Shown one piece after another: positions 38,101-50,985 of a stretch of DNA of 64,000 nucleotides. The DNA lies in the NCBI GenBank assembly GCA_021464525.1, contig JADRCO010000012.1, forward strand, positions 1 through 64,000, written 5' to 3'. The first letter of the stretch is position 1; each line of letters opens with the position of its first letter. The notes under the pieces were generated by a model. It did not search any database. It was not told the DNA's origin and saw only the letters and a list, made by a program, of their open reading frames with translations. The stretch comes from Rhizophagus sp. LPA8_4_AMF. Its lineage: Eukaryota > Glomeromycota > Glomeromycetes > Glomerales > Glomeraceae. The position numbers and the translations under genes were made by a program.

Positions 38101-38536
38101 GTTACGTAATGCACGTGGAATACCATCGCAACCAGAGATGTCGCATAGTTCAGCGAAAGCTCAAGAAGTTGATGATTTAAATGCACCCCTTCCTGCTTAT
38201 GATAATAAGGACGGTGAATTATATTGGAATAAAAGGCAACAAAGACATCAGAAGCATGCATCAATTAACCCAGATGATTATAATAATTGGAAACAAAAGT
38301 TGAAGAGTAAAGATTGGGAAGGATTTGATATTGTAACCGAAGAAAGTTTGTCATCTAATAATAATAATAATGCAGGATATAGTGGATATAATCAAGAAGA
38401 AACAGATACATATGAGGCACCGAAGGATGTCTATAGGAATGGTAAAGGATCTTTAAGATCAAATCGTCCTATTAGTACTAAAAGAACTTTCGATGTTCCA
38501 ATACGGAGAGATAGTTGGGGCGAAGATTGGATTTAA
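35172..38536 (+). CDS. Receptor-like type I membrane protein: lectin-like domain, EGF/laminin-like and furin-like Cys repeats
   Basis: About 1000 residues in six or so exons. Signal peptide MNFSLVYVFLSFLILTNLSY. Then a region with a ricin-B-like pattern (LCLSTFSSNNVEACPCDNGN, AQKWILTDDKILSV, QCLSQ) and a beta-rich domain containing IWSNPNFTGDNLGLF, crystallin-like in look. The EGF/laminin-EGF part has GFCSDDGTCICKQGFTGERC and GECRCNDGFTGENCDAC. Many furin-like CxxC repeats follow: CTQGCKFCNESDKCSEC, CDSCKGPGKNDCIKC, CSECSGPGINQCTKC and CSSCVGPNNDQCLGC. A transmembrane helix at about 37945-38010 (ILIIAAGSLLLLILVALLI) ends in RCIAVKRRK. The 170-residue tail has LPAYDNK and Asn-rich runs, no kinase. 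Architecture resembles growth-factor-receptor and GPI/variant-surface Cys-rich ectodomains. Ligand unknown. Confidence 0.85.
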
Positions 38537-40064
38537 AAGTCAAAATAAATATTTTTTAGATTAAAAATAGTTAATATATAATGATAATGAAATTTGGGTT
38601 AGTTTTTTTTATACATGAAAAATGAGAGTTTTTTTAATAATAGCGTTTTTTTTTATAAAATTGTATATAATTAATTATCTTTACTTTTAAAAATAAAGCG
38701 AACAATAGATTTGTTCGTATTTAATAATTTAAAGTACCCTTGTTCTAATGTATACAGTTTATATACAAAAGGAAGAATTCCATTTATTTTCTTTTTTGGG
38801 AAAACATGTTTTGAATTAAATTAATTACAGTTTTTGTAATCATTGAAGTGTGTCTTTGCTGCAGGAACCAATAGCTAATCCCCGACTTTAAATTTTTCTA
38901 ATGTTATAGTAAAGGAAACTGAATGTATTTAGGAATTACATGTTTTTCAAAATCCAGTTTACCCGAAAGTCTTTGAACAATATTTTTGCTAAAAATTTTT
39001 AATTGCCAATCCGGCTAAGAACGGCGCTATCGTAAATTTGATGTAAAATAATAAATGGATCTTATAATTTTTCTTCTGCAAGTATGACATTTTTATAACA
39101 TATCACAATTGGTTATCGCAATTTTTAGTTTATAAATCATATAAAAAATGTGAAATAAAATGAAATCTTACGCGCGTACAATGTAAACTCTTTTTTACAA
39201 AACCATCGTACACTTTTTTATAGCTTATTCCTTTTCATGCACATACAGTATGATGATTTTTTTGTCATTTAGTGTTTGTACTTATTACCAATTCTCCCGA
39301 TTGTTCTCATAACAACCGTGCCGTTCTTAAACGATAACTAACTATTTTGTTGAATTAACGTGCAATACATCGTTAAGAATTGATTTAACTGATCTAGCCC
39401 TAGTGTAGTATTGCATCAATAACAAAAGAGTTCTTATTACATTTAAGCCGGGTGACGTGAACCGAAAAAAAAATGAGTTGTATTAAAGAATTAAAAGAAC
39501 ATTTGAAAAACATCATAGTATAAAGTTAGTATAATTTTAACTGACAAAAGTCTTTTTTTTTGATGAAAGTTGTTTCATTTGATTTAGAAACAAGAAACCA
39601 CAAAGTATGCTCAACGCCGAAGAATGATACGAATATGATTATTAGTTGTGCCAAATTTAAAATAAAAGAGCTTGATCCGGGATTCGCTTTACAGAATGTT
39701 AAGTTGGATTATCGTAAGGTTTATAATCATTCATTCCCCTTCCCTTTAATTGCTGAATATAGAAATCAATAAGGAGCTTACCTTTTATGGTTTGAATACT
39801 ACGTGAAATATAAAAATAACTTTTTTTAAAAAAAACTACCTTTGAATAAAATCATTAATCCGAACCTCACGGTAGAAGCCTTTAGAACAAGGTTTCTTAA
39901 TTCTTAGTATGGAATGATTTAATAATTTATATAATTCAAAGGTAAAAGCATAACGTACTGTATTAACCATTTTTTTTTATGAATAATTTATATATATAAC
40001 TTTATTGTCATAATTCATGAATAAGTAATAATTTATCGAGTTTACCAGTTAATCATTTTTACTA
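38537..40064. other. 1.5-kb spacer between receptor-like gene and P450
   Basis: Both flanking genes end here (convergent). One frame, 39560-39772 plus (MMKVVSFDLETRNHKVCSTP..., 70 codons), starts like an exonuclease-type 'FDLET' motif but has no further support and no clear splice partners; I do not call it a gene. The rest is AT-rich without recognisable features. Confidence 0.4.
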
Positions 40065-42420
40065 TTAATCTGTATTTCTTTTAAATATTAAAGGTATTGG
40101 ATATGGTCCCATAGTTCCAGCATTATCAGGTTCAAGTTGTAATTTATCTTTATGAATACTGTCTTCTGGCAAAGATATTTCATATTTTCTTACTATATAA
40201 AACAATGAAATTAGTAAAGAATAATTTACTAATACAAAATAAATTAACTAAAATTCAATCATAAAAAAAATGACATACATAAAAATCATAATGTTACTCT
40301 TTGTTCAAAAAGTGAAAAATTAATACCTAAACATGTTTTGTTTGTTTGAATAAAAAAATAAAATATTTTAACTTACGATCTGCTACCACCAACCAAGCAT
40401 AATGATCATGCTTTTCATTTTCAAATCTTTCAGGAACAAATTTTTCAGGAATTTCCCAATTCTTCGATGAATGATGAATTCCATAGGTAAATAATATTAT
40501 ACTTGTTTTAGCTGGAATTACATGATTGCGAAATTTAACATCTTGTGTGTTATATCTTCTTTGCAATTCTGGAGCCTAAAACATATATTAATATATATTT
40601 TAAAAAAAAAAATTAATTGAAATTAAGCCATAAATAAAAAAAAGAAAAATATCTAATACACACTGGAGGATATAATCTTAAATTCTCATTTATGACCATG
40701 TTCATATATTTTAATTCTTTTTGTTGTTCTATGCTTGGTGTTAAATCATCACCAAGAACACGTAATATTTCATCACGAACTTTCTTTTGTACTTCCTTAA
40801 TAAATAAACGGATAAATAAGGATAATTATAAAATAATAAATTATTATTATAACTTAAAATTCTTGAATACCTTGTGGATAGCTAATAGATATAAAACGGT
40901 TGTCAAAGCATTTGCAGCTAAATACCATTATTGAAAATTAAGATAATATAATAAACATATAAATAAATAAGTAAGTAATATATTAAAGTCCTTCTTACTA
41001 GTATCATGACCAGCAAACATAAAAACTGAAAGGTTATACTAGAAAATCATTGTTTAATATAATGCAATTCATCACTTGTCAAAGTTGGATTTTCTGGGTC
41101 ACTGGAAGCTTGTATCATATATTCTAACAAGTCTGCAGTTCCATTATTTATTTTTTTATCCATTTCTCCTGATTTCACTGATTTACGTTTTTTTTTCAAC
41201 AATTTCATCAATAAATTATTAAGCTTTACTATTTTTTTTTAAGTGCTTTAGTACGTGGAAAATAATTAAGGAATGACAAAAGAAAAAATAATGGATTTCC
41301 AAATCTTTCATCAATTCAAAAGTAGTGACATATACGTTGTTTGGATCTTCAAGATTCTTAACATAATTAATAATAATACTTTAATAATAATACTATTAAA
41401 AAAAAACAAGTAAAAAAAATGTATATATATAATTTAAACTTTACATTAAAATCAAAACCAAAAGCAGCTTTTCCAAGAACATCTAAAGTATACCTATCAT
41501 GAATTAAAATTAAGTTATTTAAACTTAATAATAAATCACATTATATGGTTGTTTACCTTTGCATAAGACTTTTGGCTTCTATGGGTTCATTATCAACTTT
41601 TTCCATGACTTTCAACAATTTCATAGCAGATTCAACAAATACATGTACGGGTAAATTTCGAAAAGCAGGATTTGCAACACGTCTAAAAAAATGAGAAAAA
41701 ATTAAATGCTTAAATAATTTATATTTCAGCCCACCAAATAAATTAACTATTATTTGGTGTCAGGGTGAAAGTAGCTATGACAGTAAGACACGCGACAAAG
41801 GAAGTTCGTTTTATGGTTAAAAGTTTATACTTTTAAGTGTACTACATTTTCTTAATACTAAACTCGACTATACAGGACAGAAATAATTGATGCACATACC
41901 GATGACGTCTCCAAACCTATAACAATTGATAATTTAGAGCTAAAGGTTTATTCATAAAAAATTAACTATATTCCGATATATACTTACATCTCCCATAATA
42001 TTTAGCCACTAAAGATCTAGGAAATGATTCTTCGAGCAAAATCTTAGGATATAAATCTAATTCATCAAAAAATAGCATCATTAAAAATCATATAAACGAT
42101 AAAATTTTTAGGAATAACCTGTTTTTGTAATTATATCTTTTACCAATTCTAAATGGTTACTACGATGGCCCATTCCCCATCGAACCAAATCTAATTTTAA
42201 AAAAAGGTTTCTTTATATTACCTTTCCGATTCCGTCTTTCTCTAAAACCTCACGCATATCTTCCCAGCGTTTATCCAATCCATGTGATGCAAGCAATGCA
42301 ATAGCAAGATCCAAGAAACTTAATGTTGCCACATTTTTAAGTCCTTCTGGTACTCTTATTTTTTGATAAATTTTAAAAGTTATAAGTAATATCAAAATTA
42401 AAAGCACTATAAGAAATTCA
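40065..42420 (-). pseudogene. Cytochrome P450 with damaged haem-binding loop (probable pseudogene)
   Basis: A multi-exon fungal P450. Seen in order: an N-terminal hydrophobic anchor (LLILILLITFKIYQK, ~42405), RWGMGHRSNHLELVKDII, helix-C WRRHR/RVANPAFRN (~41680-41900), I-helix FMFAGHDT (~41030), ENLRLYPP with the ExxR motif (~40680) and PEKFVPERFENEKHDHYAW (~40400). The last exon is VRKYEISLPEDSIHKDK to FKRNTD. The haem loop should follow YAW as PFGGGxRxCLG. Here the PFG codons are missing with a frame shift (WLVVADR), and about 46 bp separate the GGSRS remnant from CLGINFSLFEQRV, with no AG before the Cys codon and a stop soon after. No ATG was found for the anchor, which follows a splice-acceptor-like TATAG. 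Either a recent pseudogene or a heavily altered allele. Confidence 0.65.
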
Positions 42421-42819
42421 TTTCGTTAATAGCTATTTACAAAAAATTTAGAATTAATTATTTTTTGAGATCTCATGCATACAGTATTTATTTAATATGA
42501 TCGCTCACATTTTCTAAATTTATATTAGCTGATTTACCAAGGATATATCGGATATGTACCGATTTTCCTAATAATTTAAGATAGTTTTATTATATATTTT
42601 TAAAATCCTTTTTTTACAGTAAAAAAAATAAAAAAACCTATATAATCGATCCTACATATACTTGAATAATATACTATGTAAAGTATTTTTTTTACAATGT
42701 GTTTCCCAAATTTTTTTTTTTTTTTTTTAGTAGAAAAATAACGTACCCTTTATATCATAATTAATGTACTAACTAAAAAAAAAAAATTGTATCTTTTTTA
42801 ACAAAAAAAAAAAAAAAGT
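42421..42819. other. Spacer upstream of P450, downstream of dolichol kinase
   Basis: About 400 bp of A/T tracts; tandem minus-strand genes. It would hold any missing P450 first exon or promoter and the dolichol kinase 3' UTR. No open frame supports a first exon convincingly. Confidence 0.4.
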
Positions 42820-45761
42820 TCACATTTGAATATTTAAAAAAGACCACATAAATAGTGGAAGTATAAGATTATCATTTTGAAATGATGCTGCTTCTAAAAG
42901 AGCTGTTAAAAACGTAATAAAATAATAAATTATTATTTATTTTACAAAATAAGAAAAATATATTTATTAGTAATAAACTTACCAGTTATTAAGACTGTTA
43001 GTGCATAATTAAACCACTATATTAAATAAAATAATAATTAGTTTCAAAAAAAATAAATATATAATTTAAATTAAACGTAATTCTTACTTGTGCAGAAGAA
43101 CCCGGCCACATGTTAGGTGAAGATGAGATGTTAACTAATATAAAAGCTCCAATAAATAGGAAAACAAAAAATGCAATAGATCCTTCAATAGTTTTACAAG
43201 ATTTGGGCCATCTGTTTCTTCCATATCGCTTTCCAATTATCGATGCCTAAGATAATAAAAGAATTAAAATTCAAATATTTCCAAAACAAAAATCTATATA
43301 TATATATACAAATTGTTTTATACCATTGAATCGCCAAGACCTAGAGTAAAAATACCAGAAAGATTTGCTAATATAAAAGACCTTATTAATTAAAGCAAAA
43401 TTTTTTTTAATTAAAATACTATCTTTTACGGTATCATCAATTTATCACTTATTTTTATTATAACTTACCCATCTAACCAAATACATCCAGCACATCCAAT
43501 AAGTAAATATATATGACTCAAAATACAAGGTCCTGAATCACGAGAATCTAAAAATTCACTAAGGAACATATGGAGTTGTTTTCCAATAGGATACACAGCA
43601 AAGTATCTCAAATATTCCAAATAAATTAATGCAGCAAACGCTACACTAAATGCTAAATGCATAAACTCTGGCTATAAATAGAGTCAATTTATATTAGACT
43701 CATGATCTATACATTATTTTTTTTTTAATTGATTTATCAATAGACTAACCTCATAAAGATATCCTGGTATAAACATAACTAATGCTAAGAAATGAAAATA
43801 TTTTCGTTTTGAATTTAAAGAATAAGTTTTACGTGTTTGCCCCATTTGGTTAAATAAAACAAGGGATATTGCAATTAAAACTATCCAAAATATACACAAA
43901 AATATTCGTACTCTTGTCTCAATAACAAATGCAAATACCCTAAAGTATTCAGATCAAATCAAAGTTTTTTTAATAATAATATAATTATAGAACAAAACGA
44001 TAAATAGTTATATACCCTTACCATGAATAAGGATTTCTACCTAAACAACTTTGTGCCCAAAGTCCAACTAAAACAACAATAATTACACTAGTAAGATAAA
44101 TAACGAGAGCCATTCTTTTCTTCCCGTTATTATTATTACGAATATGGGTACGTTTACTTTTCCAAGACCGTTGCTGCGCTAAGTATCTCGAATGTATGAG
44201 GAATGGTGATGAAATCATTCCTATCAATAGCATACCAAGAACAAGAGCAATTTGGAAGATAATTAAACTACTCGGTACATGATTTTCTAAAGGTGTAATC
44301 TTAAGTAACTTAAACTATCAATCAATTCAATTATATTAGCACATTCATTATTTAAGAAGAAAAAAAAAATTAACATTACACTAAAAAATTTTTTTTTTTT
44401 TTTTGATATAAAAATAATTTTTGAATTACCTTATTAATTGTTATTACCCAAGCTTCAACAGCAACTAACGTTAATATTTGTGAAACAACTGCTAATTCAC
44501 CGAAAGTAAAACTCTTTTTCATTAATCTTGCAATTGAATATAATGAAATTTGGTAGAAAAGTTGTGAAAATATAATGTAATCCGAAGGTAATCCTTAAAT
44601 AATCATAAATTATACAAAAATATTATTTATAATTCATTAATAAATTTCGTAAACTAACAATGACTCACTTTGAATAAGTGATAAAAATCCCATAGCTGCC
44701 ATAAAAGCGGTAAATATTATCGATAATGATGTAATTATGATTATAGCCCAAATTGTTCCCAAATTGGTTTTTATATGCTTGGACATAAACATATGAAATA
44801 TAAGACCACACCCCATAATGAAACAAAGTTCAAAATTAACCTGAACAACATCTATGTAAGGTAAAATAAAAATATTAAAATGTAATATTGATGTGGTCAC
44901 CATTTGTCCTGTCCTTAAAAATTTAGGAAATCAGTTTGCATACCCATAGAAGAGTCATTATTTTCAGAAGTTGATGATGATTGTGATGAACGTTGAGTGT
45001 CTATTATTTTTGCCGCAGCTACAATTGGAATCAACAATGTACCATAAAATGCGCCATCATCGACATCATTTCTGTATTTTTTTTTTACTTTTAATAAACA
45101 TATATATATGCATATATTTAACAAAAAAAAAAATAATAATAATTAAATCAGACCTATAAAGGTTCTCATCAGTTCCCCATAATCTATGAAAGAGTTTCTC
45201 CTTATTATTCGAAAACGGGAAACCGAATGAATATATAAACCAAGTCCATATAGAAAGCAACATCAAATCTAAATTATTTTGGGTTCACATTTTTTTTGTA
45301 AAAAAAAAAGAGAAAAATTTTTTATTTTTATTAAAATAATATTGATTTTATTACATTTTAACGATAATAATTTATTAATTAAATCAATCAATTCTACTCT
45401 AAATATTAAAATTCATCAAATCACTACCTAGACCTTCAGTACGTCCAACCTCATTAGCTGTCATTAATCTAACCAGTTTAAAACTGGCATATAATGCCGT
45501 AAACGATATGATGACGCGTTCCAATGTGCTAGCAGCATCTGGTATAGGAGGCGGAGGAATATTGGACAATTTATAAGCCTCTGTTCTCGCAACTCCAATA
45601 GTCTCAACGTTATATTCCACCTCACTCTCACTAGTGTTACTACTTCCTGCTGAAGAAAAGGAAAATAAATTCCTTTTTCTTGCAACAAGAAAGTTGCAAT
45701 CTTGTTTTGGTGTAGAACTCAAGGCGGAAGAAGACGACGACGACGAAAAATCAAAAATCAT
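42820..45761 (-). CDS. DOLK: Dolichol kinase (Sec59/DOLK)
   Basis: Polytopic ER-membrane CTP-dependent kinase making dolichyl phosphate for glycosylation and GPI anchors (family knowledge). The C-terminal half is diagnostic: SKRKYFHFLALVMFIPGYLY (~43800), then YFAVYPIGKQLHMFLSEFLD and SRDSGPCILSHIYLLIGCAG (~43620-43470). Next come GIFTLGLGDSMASIIGKRYG (~43350-43230) and a final hydrophobic segment ending FMWSFLNIQM, stop at 42820-42822. Upstream exons add several membrane helices (e.g. ILHFNIFILPYIDVVQ; SLSIIFTAFMAAMGFL). Exon 1 (45761 to about 45416) codes a Ser-rich N-terminus and joins via G|GT..AG|AT as RTEGLDLMLLSIWTWFIYSF. About a dozen exons. Start at 45761 is the first Met of the open frame; an upstream exon is possible because a TTTCAG lies just before. 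Confidence 0.9.
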
Positions 45762-48400
45762 GCGTTTTTTATCTGAAAAAAAAGAAATAGCTTCTAGTTA
45801 AAGGTTATAATTAATAGATTAATTTTATAATTTATCTACAAAATCTAATAATACAACGAAGAATATTTTGTAATGAAGTAAACTAGGTAACGAAAGAAAT
45901 GAATGAATGAATGTGAAAATTTTAAAAAAAGAAATCCAGCAAAAATACAAAAATGTAAATGATTTGTGATTAGGATTAAACCTATATAGCATGAAATTCA
46001 CGTTGTGCAAGTTATTGTGATACATAAAACAATTGATAACGGAAATGATCAACAAAATTTTAATAGACAGGTTTCCCCAGTATGTGATCAAGACAATTTT
46101 TTTATTCTTTGTTTATATGTTATATTATTTCACAAGGAAAGACAGAGATCGACAATGATACTATAACTTTTTTATAAAAAAGACCACCCGAACTATATCA
46201 CTGATTCAGTTCGATACCCATTATGCGAATTTTAACTTTTATGCGTCATCGCGTCATTTAAGATGATCATAAAGCATCGGAAATTAATTTGATAATATAA
46301 ACAATATATTTTTAGCTTCTAATTTATAATTGAAATTCAAGAAATTATGATATTGGTAAGTGAAAAATACTCCCCTATTCAAAAATACCTCACATGTCAA
46401 GGTTTTTACAACGTCGTACAAAACCATCTGATATTGATCATCATCAGATAAAATATTGTCAATATTCCGGCCCGCATTACGATGAGTCATGAATTGGATT
46501 TGCCGGAATATAATAAAAATAATAAAATCACGATTTAAACATTAACTGATAGAATTTTTGTAGATGCATAATTCAATAAATTTAAATTTAAAAATCATAA
46601 TTCTTTTTTTATATTTCTGATAATAATAAAAATAATTCATGTAATTCAAAAGGTTCATCATCATTTTTTGATGCATTACCATCCCGTAAGAATTGCTAAA
46701 ATGATGTTAGCGTAAAAAAAAAGATTTATTAATATAAATAGTATTTACTTACAAAAATAATCTTTCTCTATGTTATCGGTAAAAGTATTATCTTCTTAAA
46801 GACTTGTAATAGTAATAAATTAAGTAACGAGACTGACTTTTTTTTCTATTCCTATGAAAACAGCAGTAAATTATAAAATGTTAATGTTATTTATCTATTT
46901 ATATTAATTGCTTCTACTATTCAATTTTAAAAATATCATATACTTTTCTGTCATCAATATTCAAATGAAATTGTGATTAAAAATAATGATTCTCGCGTTA
47001 ATTAGTAATGTACATCCGATTTATGGTTCCCAGAATCCATTTCCAAGACTGAAGATATACGATATATATAAATATTACGTATTTCGCTGAACTTTCGCTA
47101 TACTTTGCATTATTTGTTATTTTTCATTGTTTCTTTGATAAGTAAGATACCTAGTATAAAGATAATCGAAATGAATGATATCACAAAACGTTATAATCGG
47201 ACTAAAATTTAAAATGAGAAATAGACATGGATTATTGTTTAATAATAGGCCGTGGTCAATCCAGTCAAAAGAATGAATGGAATCGCGAACCATAGTGGAT
47301 ATGGTAAACTTATAAGTTTGTAAAAATGAAGGCGTTCGAAGCATTTTATGAATTTGCTAATCAAAGAATTTATATCATTCGAACTTACCATATGGAGATG
47401 TAATTTTGTAATAATCACATAAATCCGACATAAATACTATAAATTTCAAAATAACCAACTGTACCAAAAATTAAAAATTTTTACTTTATAATGGTTCTTA
47501 TTTAAATAATTATAAATACAGTCGTACAATTTTTTAAACATTATTATAGTACCATTCAACCCTATTTTTTAATAATAATATCAACACCACGATTTTAAAT
47601 GTTCTTAATTCCATTTCAAATTTTAACATTATAAACATTATAACAATTTTCTAAAGACAATTGTGAATAAATAGATTACTCGTTCTGTTCTTTCTTTTGA
47701 ATGGACAAGTTGCAATCACAGATTATTCACTTTAACATTAAACAATAAATATCCGAAAGGTATGCATTAGGTCTTGCTCTCTTGCATGTAGCAAATTTGT
47801 TTCTTTAGTTGATTTGGACGCACGTATGAACATCATGCCTTTGAATTCTTCCTTAAATAGTACGACACAATTTGGCATAAAACTAAGATTATTTGATGTT
47901 CTGGAACTTATCGTGGGCACAAATATTAAAAAAATTTATTATTCTAAATTTTTTTCTTTTTTTTAAAAAAAAATCTTCGTATTCTTATTTGGAGCATCAA
48001 AGTTAATACCATGAGTACCATGGTAAGAAAAAAAAGAAATTTTTTATGTAAAAAAATTTCATTTCTTGTTTTATGAATGTAAAAAATGAAAATTGATCTA
48101 ATTTTTTTCAATACAAGAGGTTCGTGCAAAATTGTTTACTAGTATAACGTGTTGAAAAAGTTTAAAGTCTTGCAAAAAATATGTACAAGAAGACCGATAC
48201 ATAAACTTCTTGAAGTATCACATTCGAAAATCATTGTTCGTGTTCGTGTTCACATATTGAAAAATCCACTTATGTTCTTGCTCTTCAGTTGGTAATGCTA
48301 AAGAACTAAAAAAAATATCGTTAGTATGGTTGGTACCAGAGGACCATACTACATAAAAAAAAGCCTCCAAGAAAAGTGAAGGTAGCAAAGCCACTTCAGT
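45762..48400. other. Gene-poor region with weak coding-like fragments
   Basis: 2.6 kb with no confident gene. One weak candidate is a two-exon minus-strand frame, MTHRNAGRNIDNILSDDDQY... (46490 to about 46389) that could splice to a short frame near 46310-46220 ending HKS; about 60 residues, no family known. A 60-codon frame at 47738-47920 (minus; ...SFMPNCVVLFKEEFKGMMF...) reads like coding sequence but has no partner exons. Neither is called a gene. Confidence 0.35.
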
Positions 48401-48850
48401 GTTCAAGAAGACAGGATTCTCTACCCTTTATTAGTGTCGATAGATCTATCATCCTGCCCTAGATCTTGCACAATAAAAGATATAGGGACTAAAAGTCCCT
48501 TCTGTCATGGTCTTTGGGATACCAACGTAGGAGTGCATAGGCTAACCCTCCTTCAGGAAAACCAGTTCCACCTCTTCCCTTTTCGGTCTTTTATTTGTCT
48601 GTAAGCTTGTTTATTAAAATTCCCCCGCTTAGCGTGCTTACCTTACTTAATATGCCGTTGGTGATCAATATTGCTAATTAATTTGTGTGGATACCCTAAT
48701 AAGATCACATAAGATTATATATGTCGCAAGAAATACTATTAACTTGGCGACTCCTGTCGTTTGCCAAGGATATTTAGCACATATACAGTATATCCTTGTT
48801 GATAGAAATAATCTTGTAAAGTGTCTTCTTCAGTAAGTGCAACAGGTTCA
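48400..48850. other. Less AT-rich island of unknown origin, possibly repeat-derived
   Basis: This 450-bp stretch has clearly more G+C than its surroundings (e.g. CCCCCGCTTAGCGTGC near 48625) but stops in all frames. It contains small inverted phrases (GTCGATAGATCTATC; GGGACTAAAAGTCCC). It could be a decayed mobile-element end, but no family can be named from the sequence. Confidence 0.3.
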
Positions 48851-50394
48851 ATATGGTAAGAAGGATATTACGTTAAGAAGAAAGAAGGAATAAAAAAAAG
48901 AAAGGGGAAATAAGGTCTTTTTATATATATTTTTTGTTGTACAAACTTTTGTGTGTATTATATAATGGAAAACTTTGATACGCACGAAAACGCGAAAAAT
49001 AATCAGTTTTCGCGTCTATTAAAAATATTTTTTCGCGTCTATTAGATAATCTTTAACATGAAATAGTCCCACGGGTTTGAAACTTTAACTCATATGAAAA
49101 CGTCTATATAAACAAATCAGTGTAATATTTTGTTACACTTGATATCTACGTATACAGCGGAGGTTGTAATTTAAATACAATGTAAATAGTCTTTCTAGAT
49201 GTGAAATAATTAACTTCCGTAAACTGAAACTATGAATACCAAACGCTGACAAATTGCCACTTCGGAATAAAAAGTTAAGCAAACATTATTGTTGACTTTT
49301 ATATTAATTTTTCCTGTATTAAACCTGCATCCGAAGTTAAAATAGGTGATATCACTTAGGTGATTTCACCTGTATAAAAGAACGAACAAATAAATATATG
49401 AATAAGGCCTTTATAGCCAATACAAAATTGCAAATGTGCAAAAAAAATACTAGTACTGTACTCACTACTCTCACTCCATGCGAAAAAAAGCTTTTATTGT
49501 AGAGATTTTTACTTATTAAAAGAAAAAATTCTAATATACTTTATTAATTTCAGATTATATACATCGTACCAATAATAATATTTAATGGTATAGACTAATG
49601 ATAATAATTTGCTTTATGAATATTTATTGTTTCTGCATTATTAAGTTCATATAGAAGAACTAGCACAAGTAATTCACTGAGCAAATAATCCAGTAACATT
49701 TATTTCTTTGTATACTTAAGAAAACCTAAAAGGTATATGTAACTTTTTGTTAGTGTGATATACACAGGCAGCCGGACTCATCCTAGAAAAATCTGACATA
49801 TCAAGAAATTCGATTGAGTGGTATTTTTTTTTTATTTATTCGTGACGTTAAAATAATTACTGAAATTTACGCATAATCGAATATATTACATGTTATAAAT
49901 TTATTATTGTACTATAATATTCCGTTCCAGATCCAGCTCCGATATATCGAATGTTCAGTTCAGTGCTTTAAGATTGATATTTGGAATCGATAATCAACAT
50001 GTTATTTATACCCATATTAAGACATACAATGTTTCCTTTATTGATAGACAATAACAGCTCATATATACAAATCAGAATAATGTTGGCTAGGCATTATAAA
50101 AGTTATCGATAATTTAAGCCGACTTACAACATTAAATGCCTTTATTAAGAAGTATACAATCTATTAATTTATACCGGTTTTTTTTAGGATAATCTCTATA
50201 TAATCAATAGGAGGTAGATAAGTAGATTATACAAACAAGCCTCTTATCCTTAATTGTTTAACTAATTTTCACAACTTCCAGATTTGTATAACAAGGAGTT
50301 GGTTTAATCCAGAAAAAAAAATTAGTTTACCTTTTCTCCCCTGTTCTTAAAAATATTTCTAAAAAAAAAAAAAAAATTTAACGGGTGACTAAAA
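48851..50394. other. AT-rich spacer and promoter of the 50.4-kb gene
   Basis: No gene seen. A phrase TTTTCGCGTCTATTA is repeated at about 49005 and 49032. The last 60 bp before 50395 are A-rich, ending GGGTGACTAAAAATG. Confidence 0.4.
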
Positions 50395-50985
50395 ATGTTT
50401 CAGTCTATCTTACAAGGTGGTCTACTAGGCGGCCTTCTAACATATTACGCTAAAAGCCAACAATTCTTTCCTGAAATTCCTCCGGTCTTCCCCGATTACT
50501 TTCCCGATAGAACTCTAATAAATTTCTTTATCTTTTCTTGGATTTCTCTGACAATTTTAATCTCTATTTCTGGAAAATTAACTCTCTTATTAAGCGGCCT
50601 TCTAACTTTTTACGCTCAAAGCAAAAACTTCTTCCCTAATATTCTCCCTGACTTCATTCCCGATAGAAACCTCTTAAATTTCTTTATCATTTCCTGGATA
50701 TCGTTTTCATTTCTCAGATTCGTTTTCAAATGTTGTTGTTGCTCTTCTTCCAAAAATTCTTCCAACGATTCTATAGACTATCCTCTCGACTTTAATGGTA
50801 ATTACGAATTGTTTATCGCGCGAAACAATATCGCTCATCGCGCAGATTCATATAACCCGTATTCAAGACGATATAATCCGACTAGCCAATACGGTTCTGA
50901 TGGAAGGACGGCGAGGTGGAGTCACAACCGGGCAAGTCGGAATAACCATGTCGTGAGGAATTATGATTATAGTTATGGACTGTAA
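50395..50985 (+). CDS. Orphan membrane protein with internally duplicated hydrophobic repeat
   Basis: Intronless, 196 residues, family not recognised. Two tandem repeats of about 45-50 residues make up the first half. Repeat 1 has GGLLTYYAKSQQFFPEI.., DYFPDRTLINFFIFSWISLT (residues ~12-56). Repeat 2 has SGLLTFYAQSKNFFPNI.., DFIPDRNLLNFFIISWISFS (residues ~66-107). Each repeat offers one or two hydrophobic segments and a conserved F-P-D-R turn. A cysteine cluster KCCCCSSSK follows, a likely palmitoylation site next to the membrane. The hydrophilic tail is rich in Asn, Arg, Tyr and Ser (RNNxxRxxxYNPYSRRYNP) and looks disordered. Codon use is more GC-rich than the surroundings. A GTAAG at the stop codon (GGACTGTAAG) could be a donor but gives no sensible extension. 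Confidence 0.75.
   Translation: MFQSILQGGLLGGLLTYYAKSQQFFPEIPPVFPDYFPDRTLINFFIFSWISLTILISISGKLTLLLSGLLTFYAQSKNFFPNILPDFIPDRNLLNFFIISWISFSFLRFVFKCCCCSSSKNSSNDSIDYPLDFNGNYELFIARNNIAHRADSYNPYSRRYNPTSQYGSDGRTARWSHNRASRNNHVVRNYDYSYGL

Noticed and set aside
39560-39772. Possible exonuclease fragment (FDLET)
   Set aside because: Only one short motif, no following exonuclease motifs and no flanking exons.
48400-48850. Solo long terminal repeat
   Set aside because: The island differs in composition but no terminal TG..CA pair, target duplication or second copy could be defined.
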